Shown one piece after another: positions 29,789 to 39,199 of a stretch of 64,000 nt of DNA (within the stretch, counting starts at the first letter, position 1; the number at the start of each line of letters is the position of its first letter). Below the pieces are notes generated by a model. That model had not been told where the DNA came from, ran no database searches, and saw only the letters and a list, made by a program, of their open reading frames with translations. Both the position numbers and the translations under genes were made by a program. This DNA comes from Asparagopsis taxiformis. Taxonomy: Eukaryota; Rhodophyta; Florideophyceae; Bonnemaisoniales; Bonnemaisoniaceae. The stretch lies in the NCBI GenBank assembly GCA_030407315.1, contig JALQPE010000171.1, positions 164,485-228,484 of the forward strand, given 5' to 3'.

Positions 29789-31155
29789 ATGACTTCCGTC
29801 TTCGATCTCAACCAGCCCGTCGTACTGGACTTGGGCTCCGGTTTGACCAAGGCCGGGTTTGCAGGATCACCCGAGCCATCTGTGGTCATGGGTACAATCG
29901 TGGGACATCCAAAGCTTCCACGCGTCATGCCATCGTCTGGATCCGTTGCACCACACTTGCCCACATCACAAGTCTTGGATACACCAACTGCAGATGTCAT
30001 CACATCGCCTACATCTACACGAGCTCAGTATGCCTCTGCTGCTGCAAACGCTGCCACCTCATTGCACAATGTTGTTGTGGGCGATAAATTGCATACATTG
30101 TCTGGAATTCTGCGCCTAGAAAGCCCGATGGAGAGGGGAGCGGTCAAAAATTGGCCAGCTGTGGAGGAAATATGGCGTCATATTATCAACGATCAACTTA
30201 AAGTGAGTTTCGGTGAACATCCCATGCTCGTTACTGAGAATCCACTCAATCCACGACGTAATCGCGAGAGAATGGCTGAATTCTTCTTCGAGTCAATGCA
30301 TGTGCCTTCCCTCTATGTTTCCATACCTGCGATCCTTTCATTGTACGCGTCTGGCCGAACAACTGGGCTTGTGTTGGATGTCGGGGATACTGTCTCAGTA
30401 GCACTACCAGTTGCAGAGGGCCATTGCGATACGAATGCGATAACCAGAATTGATGTGGGGGGAAGGGATGTTACAGATAGACTTGCAACGTTGATGCGAA
30501 AGTCTGGTACGTCTCTATTGGCATCTTCATCCGAGAAACAGGCTGTTCGTCGAATCAAAGAGCGTCATGTGTATGTTGCTGCTAATCCGCGTGAGGAAGA
30601 GCACAAATTTATTGCTGAGGGAGGGAACCATGGAAAATTGTCTGCTCGTTTCGATTTACCTGATGGCAATGTAATAAGCGTAGGGGCGGAACGGTTCAGG
30701 TCACCGGAGATTCTTTTCAACCCCAGCATAGTGGCTGCTGAATATGGAGGTGTGCAGGACTGTTTGAAAAGATCAATAGATTCTGTTGACTTGGAGTTAC
30801 GTACAAGAATGTACAGTTCAATTGTACTTGCGGTAAGTAATTTGGTTGGCAAGTCTAGTGATTGCTCAATGTGTCTCGCTGACTTGTTCTGCTTTCAACA
30901 TCGACGTGTTTATTCCAAATCTAGGGAGGGTGTACCAAATTCAGAGGGTTTGGTGAACGACTTGTGGGAGAAATGCGAAGTTTAGCTCCGAGTGATACAA
31001 AAATCCGTATTCATGCACCGCCAGATAGATTGTATACTGCTTATACAGGCGGGTCCATTCTAGCATCGTTGGCGACAACATTCCGATCTATGGCAGTATC
31101 GCGCGCTGAATATTTCGAAAGTGGAGCAGCAATATTGCATCGAAAAACTCTGTAG
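29789..31155 (+). CDS. Actin-related protein, ARP1/centractin-like
   Basis: The coding sequence is 29789-30832 joined to 30925-31155 (424 residues). The start [18 protein letters not shown] is that of an actin-fold protein. ARP1-like rather than conventional-actin features include [31 protein letters not shown] and the C-terminal A-P-P-D-R-L-Y with G-G-S-I-L-A-S-L. Centractin builds the short filament of dynactin, the dynein adaptor. An insert of about 45 Ser/Thr/Ala/Pro-rich residues sits near residue 55, where actins have the DNase-binding loop, and the phosphate-loop glycines are altered (D-V-G-D), so this is a divergent member. The intron is phase 0. The stop is 5 bases from the stop of the convergent HAD phosphatase gene. 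Confidence 0.85.
30833..30924 (+). other. Spliceosomal intron (92 nt) in the ARP1-like gene
   Basis: The 5' site is GTAAGT and the 3' site is ATCTAG, with a GCTGAC branch-like sequence in between. It is phase 0. Splicing rebuilds the conserved [17 protein letters not shown] segment of actin-related proteins. Confidence 0.92.
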
Positions 31156-31160
31156 CAATT

Positions 31161-31838
31161 CTACACCTTGTTGACAAAGTCAACAATCTGTTGAGGATTG
31201 GAGACAACAATTGCAGCTCCATTCGCATTGAGGTGTTCTGCGTTACGAAATCCCCACGGGACGCCAACAGGTGTCATGCTGGCGGCGACACCGGTCTTCA
31301 TGTCTACATCAGTATCACCAACAAAAATACAGTCAGTTGGCTGCACATCGTGCATGTGATTAGTCAAAATTGCCAGAGCTGCAGTTGGATCGGGCTTGAG
31401 TGGAACATCATCACGTGCGCCAGCCACGTACTTCCAATCGATGTCTGAGAAGAGATGTGCAACTATTGTGCGAACATTTTGTTCTGTTTTGTTTGAAAGA
31501 ACGGCTACCTGCGTTCCTTGCGATTGCAATTGTTTTAGCATGTCGTGAATGCCAGGAAACGGGACGGTTTGAGCGTGTCCATTTGGACCGTTTTCGAAGG
31601 CCAATTTGAGTTGAACACCGGTTTGGACTTGATCTGCAAGCGGAGATTGACCGTTTCTGATTGAAAGGACAGTTGTTAGAAGCTTTTTGTTTCCTCTACC
31701 CGCGAATGTCTTATACTCGTCCACCGAGAAAGGATCGAGACCGAGCTGTTTGAGGGCATAGTTGGTTGCATTGGCAATATCTTGGATAGAATCCACCAAC
31801 GTGCCGTCGAGATCAAAGATGGCTGCCTTTGGTGGCAT
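31161..31838 (-). CDS. HAD-family phosphatase, phosphoglycolate phosphatase type
   Basis: From the ATG at 31838 the protein has 225 residues, the usual size. The nucleophile motif D-L-D-G-T is at residues 9-13 and is followed by L-V-D-S. The second motif is V-L-S-N-K-T-E, and the last is F-V-G-D-T-D-V-D-M. A helical cap of the C1 type separates motifs one and two. Homologues of the Gph type hydrolyse 2-phosphoglycolate made by Rubisco oxygenation or DNA repair, but pyrophosphatase or other sugar-phosphate activities are also known, so the substrate is inferred. No transit peptide is obvious from this start. An upstream in-frame extension of 80 codons exists but begins in the promoter of the neighbouring gene. 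Confidence 0.85.
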   Translation of the reverse strand: MPPKAAIFDLDGTLVDSIQDIANATNYALKQLGLDPFSVDEYKTFAGRGNKKLLTTVLSIRNGQSPLADQVQTGVQLKLAFENGPNGHAQTVPFPGIHDMLKQLQSQGTQVAVLSNKTEQNVRTIVAHLFSDIDWKYVAGARDDVPLKPDPTAALAILTNHMHDVQPTDCIFVGDTDVDMKTGVAASMTPVGVPWGFRNAEHLNANGAAIVVSNPQQIVDFVNKV

Positions 31839-32191
31839 TGTAGAAGGGCGGAGCAGAATCGGTGGATGGCGGAGGTTGCGAAGATGCCGCTGCTGCGATG
31901 GAGTTGAATTACAGAAGGGCAACTGTAATCGGTGACAAATTGGACAGCACAGCATGCGCACAGTACACATGTATTTCACTGTAGACAAGCGCAAACGATT
32001 GGTAAAAAGGGATCTAATCATCAACTGTTCCACTTCGACGAACCAACTCATCTTTTGCTGAGCTTGCGTGATCCGCAACTACACAGCGCCGTTTACATAC
32101 GCGCAGCTTTGCACCGTCGCCAACAACCGCGAATCGCACCCACCTAGGTGCCACTGCAGCTCATTTCCTCTCCTGCTAAACAACTTGCGCA
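31839..32191. other. Divergent promoter region (HAD phosphatase / F-box-like gene)
   Basis: This is 353 bp between two divergent start codons. Nothing else is recognised. Confidence 0.4.
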
Positions 32192-33895
32192 ATGACCGAC
32201 AACGCGTTTGAACCGATGCACGTCACACCCGCTATCACCCTGCAACAACTTCCAGAATGCGTCCTTCAACGCATCATCAAGCACATCGCTATCGACTCTA
32301 ATCGCGGAACGCCATATTACCCGCCGAAAGCCCCTTTTGATCTTCTCCCACTGGCTGCCACTTCACGTGCCTTCCGCACACTCGTCTCCCGCACTCTCGA
32401 CAATGATCAGCCCTGGTTGCATGCTAGTTCTGTCACCCAGTTTGAGAACATCAAGCGTGAGGAACAGCGTCTCCTGGCCTGGTATCGCCTCGCTGCAGAC
32501 GGCTTGAAGGGCCTGCACTTTCAAGCACGCTTCACTTCCTTCCCTAGCATCAGACACCGCATCGCTCAGGTCGTTCTTGCTTACGCTCCTGCTCTCAAGA
32601 TTGTAGATGTGTCTGGGATCAGTTCTTCCGACAATGATTACTCCCAGTTTGTATCTTCCATGAAACAATTGTTTGCAAACGTTCGATCTACGCTCGTCGA
32701 TCTTCGATTATCTTTGGCAACCTCCAATCTCCTCGACGTCGTTTGTGATTCCAATTTAGAAAACATCAGCAAGCTTGAGATCAGAATCAATGTGGCTGTC
32801 GATGCAGCCGTACTAATCCGATTACTTCGCTCTCTTCACAAGTCTATGCAAGACGCAAAGCCGAAAGATGACAAGTCCTATTCCAGCCTCGACAGTCTCA
32901 CCCTGAGGTGCTTCCAGCCTTTACCCGATGATCTCATGCCAGAGGCTGTTAAAGCTGCAGCGCCCAATCTCACCAAGTTGTGCTATTTCGAAGTAAGCAC
33001 TATGGCTCATGGAGACCCAGATCTTAGCAATAAGTTCATATCCATTGCTCGTGCTTACAACAAGCTGCAGATGGTCAACTTTCATGACGCCAAATTGGAA
33101 ATGGTAGCCGTTTCCGATTTCTTCGTTGCCGATCACCATCCATGTCTCAACGAAATTTCTTTCCACGAATGTTCTATCGAAGCGTTCCCCGAGTCTTTAG
33201 ACATTCTTGAAGCGCTAACTTGTAGTCGTATCAGAAGCCTGCATCTAACAAAGCGTGTCGGTGCCAAGCAGCTGATTGATATCAGCCGACATTGTCCGAA
33301 CATAACTGAGCTCACATTGCCTCTTCCTCGTGATGCTGTTCAGTCGCTGCATGAAGCGGTGGCCATGATGCCTGAATTGGTTTCAATGTCGCTGCTGATT
33401 TCAAGGCCGACAGCTGAAGCATCTAGTCGCGAGCATGATATCTGCGAAATGGCAATTGTGAAGGCGTTGCATGCCACAGGTCCCAAGTTTGCTCGCTTTA
33501 TGTTGCATGGAGAAACGTTGAGTGTGAAATGTATTTGCGGTGTGTTGAGAAAGCTTGGTGCGCAGCTGCGATACCTTGTGCTTGGCATTTATTCTCCTCG
33601 CAAATCGAAGACAAAGTGCATCATGAAGCTGCTGGACGTGATCAAGGAGCACAACAAGGAACTACGTGTATTGTGCTTTGGTCTCAATCTGGAATATGAT
33701 CGTCATGCGGTTGCCATGAACAAGGATCTTCTGGAGGCAATTGATTCGGTTCGTAGCAAGCTACCATACCTGGATCCGGATTGGTTGCGCAGGAATGCGG
33801 CTTCGCTCAAGTGTATGTCACGTCCTCAGGACTTCCAGGATTATGATTCGGATGATTCGAATACACTCGATGATGACCTTGGTGGATTTTTGTAG
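32192..33895 (+). CDS. F-box-like protein with leucine-rich, LRR-like body
   Basis: This 567-residue protein starts at ATG 32192. Residues 18-65 fit an F-box: L-P-E-C-V-L-Q-R-I-I-K-H-I, then L-P-L-A-A-T-S-R-A-F-R-T-L-V. The rest is a series of 25-30-residue units with leucine-spaced patterns such as L-D-S-L-T-L-R-C and I-T-E-L-T-L-P-L-P, typical of degenerate leucine-rich repeats in FBXL proteins. The C terminus is acidic (D-Y-D-S-D-D-S-N-T-L-D-D-D). If the assignment holds, it would act in an SCF ubiquitin ligase as a substrate receptor, binding SKP1 through the F-box. Target and localisation are unknown. No WD or other domain is visible. Confidence 0.65.
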   Translation: MTDNAFEPMHVTPAITLQQLPECVLQRIIKHIAIDSNRGTPYYPPKAPFDLLPLAATSRAFRTLVSRTLDNDQPWLHASSVTQFENIKREEQRLLAWYRLAADGLKGLHFQARFTSFPSIRHRIAQVVLAYAPALKIVDVSGISSSDNDYSQFVSSMKQLFANVRSTLVDLRLSLATSNLLDVVCDSNLENISKLEIRINVAVDAAVLIRLLRSLHKSMQDAKPKDDKSYSSLDSLTLRCFQPLPDDLMPEAVKAAAPNLTKLCYFEVSTMAHGDPDLSNKFISIARAYNKLQMVNFHDAKLEMVAVSDFFVADHHPCLNEISFHECSIEAFPESLDILEALTCSRIRSLHLTKRVGAKQLIDISRHCPNITELTLPLPRDAVQSLHEAVAMMPELVSMSLLISRPTAEASSREHDICEMAIVKALHATGPKFARFMLHGETLSVKCICGVLRKLGAQLRYLVLGIYSPRKSKTKCIMKLLDVIKEHNKELRVLCFGLNLEYDRHAVAMNKDLLEAIDSVRSKLPYLDPDWLRRNAASLKCMSRPQDFQDYDSDDSNTLDDDLGGFL

Positions 33896-34068
33896 GAACA
33901 GAACAGAGATGACTGGCTTGATCGTGGATGAAGACATGCGCCGAATGTTTATTGTCCATTAGGTTTGTGCTGAGAATGAGTGCCGCCAAAATGTTTTTAA
34001 TTTGAAAAAGTCGGAGATTTACGCAGATAGCTTTTCTTCCACTCCTCTACCAGACCATCGCTGGGATC

Positions 34069-34075
34069 TATAAAT
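34069..34075 (+). promoter_or_regulatory. TATA-like element upstream of the PEX11 gene
   Basis: TATAAAT lies 53 bases before the ATG at 34128, a reasonable TATA-box position for a short 5' UTR. There is no experimental support. Confidence 0.35.
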
Positions 34076-34127
34076 TGCCACCGCTTTCGACTAGACCGCT
34101 AACCGCACCATTCTATCTTGTATCACA

Positions 34128-34904
34128 ATGTCGATGTTAGCTGCAGAAACATGGCACCGCACTCTCTCACAGACCGATGGGAAAGATAAACTCTTCCGTC
34201 TGTTGCAGTACCTCTGCAAATTGCTGCGCGGCCTTGACGCCGGCCGGTCGCCACCGCGCCCGAACACAGCTACCGCCAAGGTAGCATCCCTGGAAACTGC
34301 ATTAGCTACTTCGCGTCAGATTTGGCGTTTGTTCAAGTGGGCGTCCGTGTATGCCAAATCAAAGCAGCGCATTTCTTCCATTTCAACTCAGTCTCTCCCG
34401 CCATTGCCAGACCTCGCAGCTCTAATTGCTGACGCCGGTCTCTTTTCATACTATGTCTTTGACAATGTAACCTTTCTACACAAGACTAAACTAGTTGCTG
34501 GTGATGTTCGCAGTGCCTCCAGGCGCGCCGCCAAGTTTTGGCTCACTGCTGTGCTAGCGAGCCTTGTCGGCTCCGTGCACACTATGCTACAATTGCACAG
34601 GCGGCAACAACGTCTGCTCTCTCAAATGAAACGTGCTGGACAGGAGAAGAAAGATGACAATGCCACAGGTAGCAGCAGTGGCACAGTGGACTCTGAGGCC
34701 GATGTCAGAAGTGAATATCTAAGCGTTTTAAGACAAAGGAAGGCGGCAATGGCAGTTTGTACAAAGCATTCTGGGGATTTGATTGTGGCATGGAGTTTGA
34801 CTCGCCAACAGCAACTTCATCCAGCCATTGTAGGCGCTTGTGGTTTTGCGAGCAGTGTTGTCGCATTCTGGCAGTTGTGGCCAAAATATATGCCCACCGA
34901 GTAG
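34128..34904 (+). CDS. PEX11: PEX11-family peroxisomal membrane protein
   Basis: PEX11 proteins elongate and help divide peroxisomes. This one has 258 residues. The N-terminal amphipathic segment G-K-D-K-L-F-R-L-L-Q-Y-L-C-K-L-L is the membrane-remodelling helix characteristic of PEX11. The middle contains S-R-Q-I-W-R-L-F-K-W and D-N-V-T-F-L-H-K-T, both typical of the family. A charged, Ser/Gly-rich loop (about 165-190) separates two hydrophobic parts, the last of which ends near the C terminus with G-A-C-G-F-A-S-S-V-V-A-F-W-Q-L-W. The length is normal (230-270). The start is the first ATG after a TATA-like element. Confidence 0.88.
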   Translation: MSMLAAETWHRTLSQTDGKDKLFRLLQYLCKLLRGLDAGRSPPRPNTATAKVASLETALATSRQIWRLFKWASVYAKSKQRISSISTQSLPPLPDLAALIADAGLFSYYVFDNVTFLHKTKLVAGDVRSASRRAAKFWLTAVLASLVGSVHTMLQLHRRQQRLLSQMKRAGQEKKDDNATGSSSGTVDSEADVRSEYLSVLRQRKAAMAVCTKHSGDLIVAWSLTRQQQLHPAIVGACGFASSVVAFWQLWPKYMPTE

Positions 34905-36330
34905 TGAAAAGGTGTAATATGGTCCATTATAGAGCTGTTGTCAAGAATGTATGTAAACGTGAAAGCAGATTGTCAAGATGTGATGTGGCGGAACGAATAT
35001 GTATGCTTCGCAATCAACAAGGCGAAGAGTACAAAGGATGTATGCAACATCGGAGAAATGTTCTTTTAAAATGGCGGCATGGACTCCAACCTGCCCTTGT
35101 CATGGAATACAACAGTGAAAAGATTCAAGCCGGTGGAGAAGTGGCCACAATGGAAGCAAGCCGTTTGACGTTACCGATGCAAACGGCAGCAAGGTGAATT
35201 CAAATCAAATGACATGCATAAAAACGCGGTATATCCAATCGCTGTACAATTTGCACCCGAATAACTTTCCAATTGGATGATGCCTGGATTCCTTGCTGGA
35301 ATGACGCTCCAGCATGGATGAGCATTATCGTACATACCCATTTTGGTGCCAAAATTATATATCTCCTTTCCTGTTTTTCGACTTCATGTCAGCTATGCCA
35401 GTGTGTGCGACTATTTCTCCTTCCGAATCAAAATCAAATGTCAATCGCCTTCGGTGGAAAGCTATTCATCGTCAGTTGAACAGCACTGACAACAGAGTAC
35501 CCTTGGTATATGTTACATTGCCAATACTTCGTTCTGATCTAGGTCATATATAAGTACAGATAGACTTGAAAACGTTACATTTTTCAACTACTCATAGCAT
35601 TGTTAGACATATGCCATGCTCGGAGATTGCAGTATACTTACCGAGAATTGACGGAGGCGTTACATCCAAAACCGTCACCTGTTTTTCTCGGCTTTAGATA
35701 GAAAGCGTTTCTAATTCATTGATTTGTGCTTTGAAATACTGTCATTGTTGGTTTCATTATTGTCTTTAGGAGCTCAGCATTACTTTTAAGTACAACTGCC
35801 TTCGAGTATACTTCAACTACAGTTGTATCCAACTCTTTTGTGGGCTGGAACGATTACGTCATGCCCCTCTGGTGAAATATCATATTCTTCACTTTCCATC
35901 TCGAATAGTAACGGTGAGTTGCAGTTATTCGGGTTATATCCATGTCATGTCTGTTTTTCTTATTGTTGTTGTGGGATCGGGCGAGCAGGCAAGGGGACAT
36001 CACGCTAATTATACGCTTAACGACTCCCTCATGTGGCCATAGTGCTGTGATATATACACATATATTCATGTCACAGGAATATTCAGATCCATTACAATAG
36101 CGCTTGAAATAAACTATGTGAACAACGTTGAGTGCTGTAGTACCAAAACTGCTCTACACTGATAAAGAAGGATACCAGTGACTCTTGATCTAGTTTACAC
36201 GAAATCTAAAACGTCCAAGACCAGCATATAATGCGACAATAACGGCCTGTGCACTCTATATGTCAATGTTTGTGCCGTCGAAATGCTGCTATGGGGTAAA
36301 TTGTTCATGTTTCTGCGACAAGAAAATAAA
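34905..36330. other. Gene-free stretch of 1.4 kb
   Basis: AT-rich DNA with only short frames on both strands lies here. A 146-codon plus-strand frame at 34757-35197 overlaps the end of PEX11 and has no domain features. No tRNA or repeat was recognised. Confidence 0.4.
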
Positions 36331-37020
36331 TCAAACTTCTCTCCTTTTCATCTCCACATAGACGGTGACAAATTCTTGTTTTCCTATTCTGCCATCTTCA
36401 TTGGCATCATACCTTGCGAAACATTCCAAGGCATCATGATAGTTAATAGCTACATGGAGGGAACGCAGGGCATCCATAAATTCTTGCAAATCCAAGTAAC
36501 CACTATTATCTTGATCGAATCTCTCAAATGTGCTGCTAGCTGCAGCTCTGGAAGCAGCTTCATTGAAAGGTGGCTGCTGGGGTATTGGTATCTGTGGATT
36601 ATGCTCTTCGCGATGCCAATACATTGGGGCACTGGACTGGGGCATCATGGGTGGCGTGGTTTCTTGAGTTTGGTATTTTATGGGCTGCGAAGGCTGTTGA
36701 TTTGAAAAGGCGTGGTACTCCATGCCTCTGACATCAGGGTTGAACGGTGGTTGTCTCGAAAAGTTTGCATGCTGCTGCACGTACGGAACGTATCCTTGGG
36801 TCTGACCCGGACCATAAGCTCCAGCGGGAACTGCATATTGCTGTTGTGGCGTTTGTTGCGGCGAATACTGCTGAGAGTAGGATTGGTATGGTGCGGTGGG
36901 TTGAAACTGTACAGGTGGTTGCGCTTGGTCTGGTCGAGAGCGAGGTTGCGGATGTGTTGGCTGGTAGGTTGGATAGTTTGGTGTACCGAAAGGAGGCGGC
37001 TGGCCGCGATAACCGGACAT
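36331..37020 (-). CDS. EF-hand pair protein with Pro/Gln/Tyr-rich head, peflin-like (copy 1)
   Basis: From the ATG at 37020 this protein has 229 residues. Residues 1-150 are low-complexity Pro, Gln, Tyr and Gly (prion-like), as in peflin and ALG-2 relatives. Near the C terminus are two EF-hand loops: D-Q-D-N-S-G-Y-L-D-L-Q-E and D-A-N-E-D-G-R-I-G-K-Q-E, both with the acidic ligand positions intact, so calcium binding is expected. Only two loops are seen, whereas the penta-EF-hand family has five, so this is either a reduced member or an independent family. A paralogue is the next gene upstream on the same strand (37799-38641), an evident tandem duplication. The likely role is calcium-dependent adaptor or membrane-repair-type functions. 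Confidence 0.8.
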   Translation of the reverse strand: MSGYRGQPPPFGTPNYPTYQPTHPQPRSRPDQAQPPVQFQPTAPYQSYSQQYSPQQTPQQQYAVPAGAYGPGQTQGYVPYVQQHANFSRQPPFNPDVRGMEYHAFSNQQPSQPIKYQTQETTPPMMPQSSAPMYWHREEHNPQIPIPQQPPFNEAASRAAASSTFERFDQDNSGYLDLQEFMDALRSLHVAINYHDALECFARYDANEDGRIGKQEFVTVYVEMKRREV

Positions 37021-37798
37021 TGAGATTTGTTGAAAGTGTGTTGGGACGGTAGCGATGGGTTTGGAATGATCAGGAGCCTGAGATGATGACGCAGTCAGAC
37101 CGAGTAGAAGTGGAGCGCTGCTCATATAGGGTTGAGCGGCTCACCAATGAGTATGCACAACACTCATTGCCAACATGTAAGTTTAATAAAATAGGAATTG
37201 TTGACGTGCATTGAGTGTCAACAGGGCATGGCTGGATGCGGTTGACAGGCGGTGTTGTCTAGTTGGAAAATAGAGCGAAAGTTGAAAAGTGAATATTTTA
37301 AAATGTTTTAAATTTGGCTGTCATTCAGTACAACGTGTCAAAATTTGAACCAATGAAATTTGGAAAGTTGATTTTACAGACAGCAATGCCGTCGCAAACC
37401 AATTTGCGTCAACGCCAGTGTTAACCTGTGATGTAAAACTATTATTCAACTGTTAGTTCTTCCCTCGTTGCCCACGACGCGCTGATTGTAAGTGCGTTGA
37501 CTAACTAATCGTTATGTCGTTGTATGTACACAAACTTATTTACCAACGATGAGCGAGATCGCTTGCACTATATTCATCCATGTTGTAACGTGAGCAGCGC
37601 AAGTTTTTATTGTACACCCAACTTGTGCAAAGCATGGGCACGACTAACCCAAAGTACTGGTAGTAGAGTAGAACAAGAAATGAAGAATCGGTCAAAACTC
37701 CAGTTTCCTCGTGTTCATGCGCTCCATGCATTGCATCGCAGTGGCAGAGTCGGAGAAAATTCTAAGCTGATAGTTTGACGAGCGAGTGTGAAACTATT
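37021..37798. other. Spacer between tandem EF-hand genes
   Basis: This is 778 bp holding the promoter of copy 1 and the 3' flank of copy 2. No gene is seen. Confidence 0.4.
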
Positions 37799-38641
37799 TT
37801 AGTACATTCTTCGTGCAATTTCGTCCACATACAACCGTTCAAACTCGTTCATTCCTATTCGCCCATTCTGATCTGAATCACACTTCGCGAAATATTGTAG
37901 AGCTTCTTGATACGTTACCAAGCCGCCGACCAGATTTCGAATCACATTGACAAACTCTTGAACGTCTAAATACCCGCTCGCATCACGATCGGCTTGAATA
38001 AATGCAGCGCGCGCGTCCTGCGCCGTAGCTTGACACCAATGGGGACTGCCGATGGGGTACGGTGAAGCGCTTGGCATATGCCCGTACGGACCTGCGCTGT
38101 GCATCGGTTGACTGTACTGTGGCGGTCCGGCATTCGGCGGATACTGCGGCATGCCGTACGGCGTATGTGAGGGAGGCGGCGGTTGATGCGGTGGCGGTGG
38201 CGCGTATTGCATGCCGTATGCGCTGCCCCCCTGCTGCGGCAGCGGCGGCGCCGAGTTGTACGACGGCATGTGCGAGAGTGACGGTTGCGCAGAATATGGC
38301 ATTCTCTGCGTGTTTGGCGTTGAAAAGGCTGCTTGCGGCGGCGGTTGTGTGGATGGGTACGTTGCGGGCGGGTGCTGCGGCTGGTGCGCATAGGGAGGAT
38401 TGGAGTAGGAAGTTTCCGAATACGATTGTGGATAGGGGTGATTCTGCTGCGAATAGGCAGCGGATGGCGTTTGGTTGTACATGGTTGACGAAGATGGCTG
38501 CGGGGGTGCGTAGCGGGCGTCGTAAGGTGGCGGCTGTGATGGTGGTGGGGGCGCTCCGTACGCAGGCGGTGGATAGGGGGAGTTTGTATAAGAGGGCTGC
38601 GACGGTGGCGCGGCGTTATGCTGCGGGTAGTAGTTAGACAT
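37799..38641 (-). CDS. EF-hand pair protein with Pro/Tyr/Gln-rich head, peflin-like (copy 2)
   Basis: This 280-residue protein has the same plan as its neighbour at 36331-37020. About 200 residues of Pro/Tyr/Ser/Gln/Ala-rich sequence with repeated P-P-P and Y-A-P-P groups come first. The EF-hand loops D-R-D-A-S-G-Y-L-D-V-Q-E and D-S-D-Q-N-G-R-I-G-M-N-E follow. The spacing between loops and the intervening helix (Y-Q-E-A-L-Q-Y-F-A-K-C) match copy 1, supporting duplication. The low-complexity head differs in composition from copy 1, as expected of fast-evolving prion-like sequence. The C terminus is E-I-A-R-R-M-Y. The start is the only ATG before the head. Confidence 0.8.
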   Translation of the reverse strand: MSNYYPQHNAAPPSQPSYTNSPYPPPAYGAPPPPSQPPPYDARYAPPQPSSSTMYNQTPSAAYSQQNHPYPQSYSETSYSNPPYAHQPQHPPATYPSTQPPPQAAFSTPNTQRMPYSAQPSLSHMPSYNSAPPLPQQGGSAYGMQYAPPPPHQPPPPSHTPYGMPQYPPNAGPPQYSQPMHSAGPYGHMPSASPYPIGSPHWCQATAQDARAAFIQADRDASGYLDVQEFVNVIRNLVGGLVTYQEALQYFAKCDSDQNGRIGMNEFERLYVDEIARRMY

Positions 38642-39199
38642 GGTGGTGCGGCGCGGAGTGCTGTGGTCGTTTGCAAGCGGAAAATGAAGCGAGAAGAGAT
38701 GTAAATGCTAAATGTTTGACAGTATCGCTAGAACGAAGGAGAACGTCGCTGATGCAGCAACAAGGTTTGCAAAAATCGCGAGTCATCCAGTTGATGATGG
38801 ACCATATTATGCCACGCTGTAGCACCGCAGCTTGTTCCCACGTTGCAATAGTGAACGAGACACTATTTTGCTGTTGACTTATTTCTGTCAACACACAACG
38901 TAAGAATATCCTATATTTTCTCCAGCCTCATCCTGTTGGAGTTGACCAGACTGCATCCCTGTTTACACATTCCGTTCAATTCATTGTTGCCGCATTACAG
39001 TGTTCCAACCCTCTCATCATTTAATTTTGGCGGTGGAATGACATTTTCAATGAAATCCCTTTCCACCGAGTTCCTCCTGTCAACATATCTGTGACAAGCT
39101 GTTATTGCTCATTGAGTGGAGGCACAACACTCTTCTGTTGACAAGTAAATCTGACGCCCTTGCATCGTCGTCGAGTTGACATCTTCGACCAATACCATT
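38642..39199. other. Divergent promoter region
   Basis: This is 558 bp between the EF-hand copy 2 start and the TPR-like gene start. No gene is seen. Confidence 0.4.

Noticed and set aside
34757..35197. 146-codon plus-strand frame overlapping the PEX11 end
   Set aside because: It is out of phase with PEX11, has no domain and no upstream start context.
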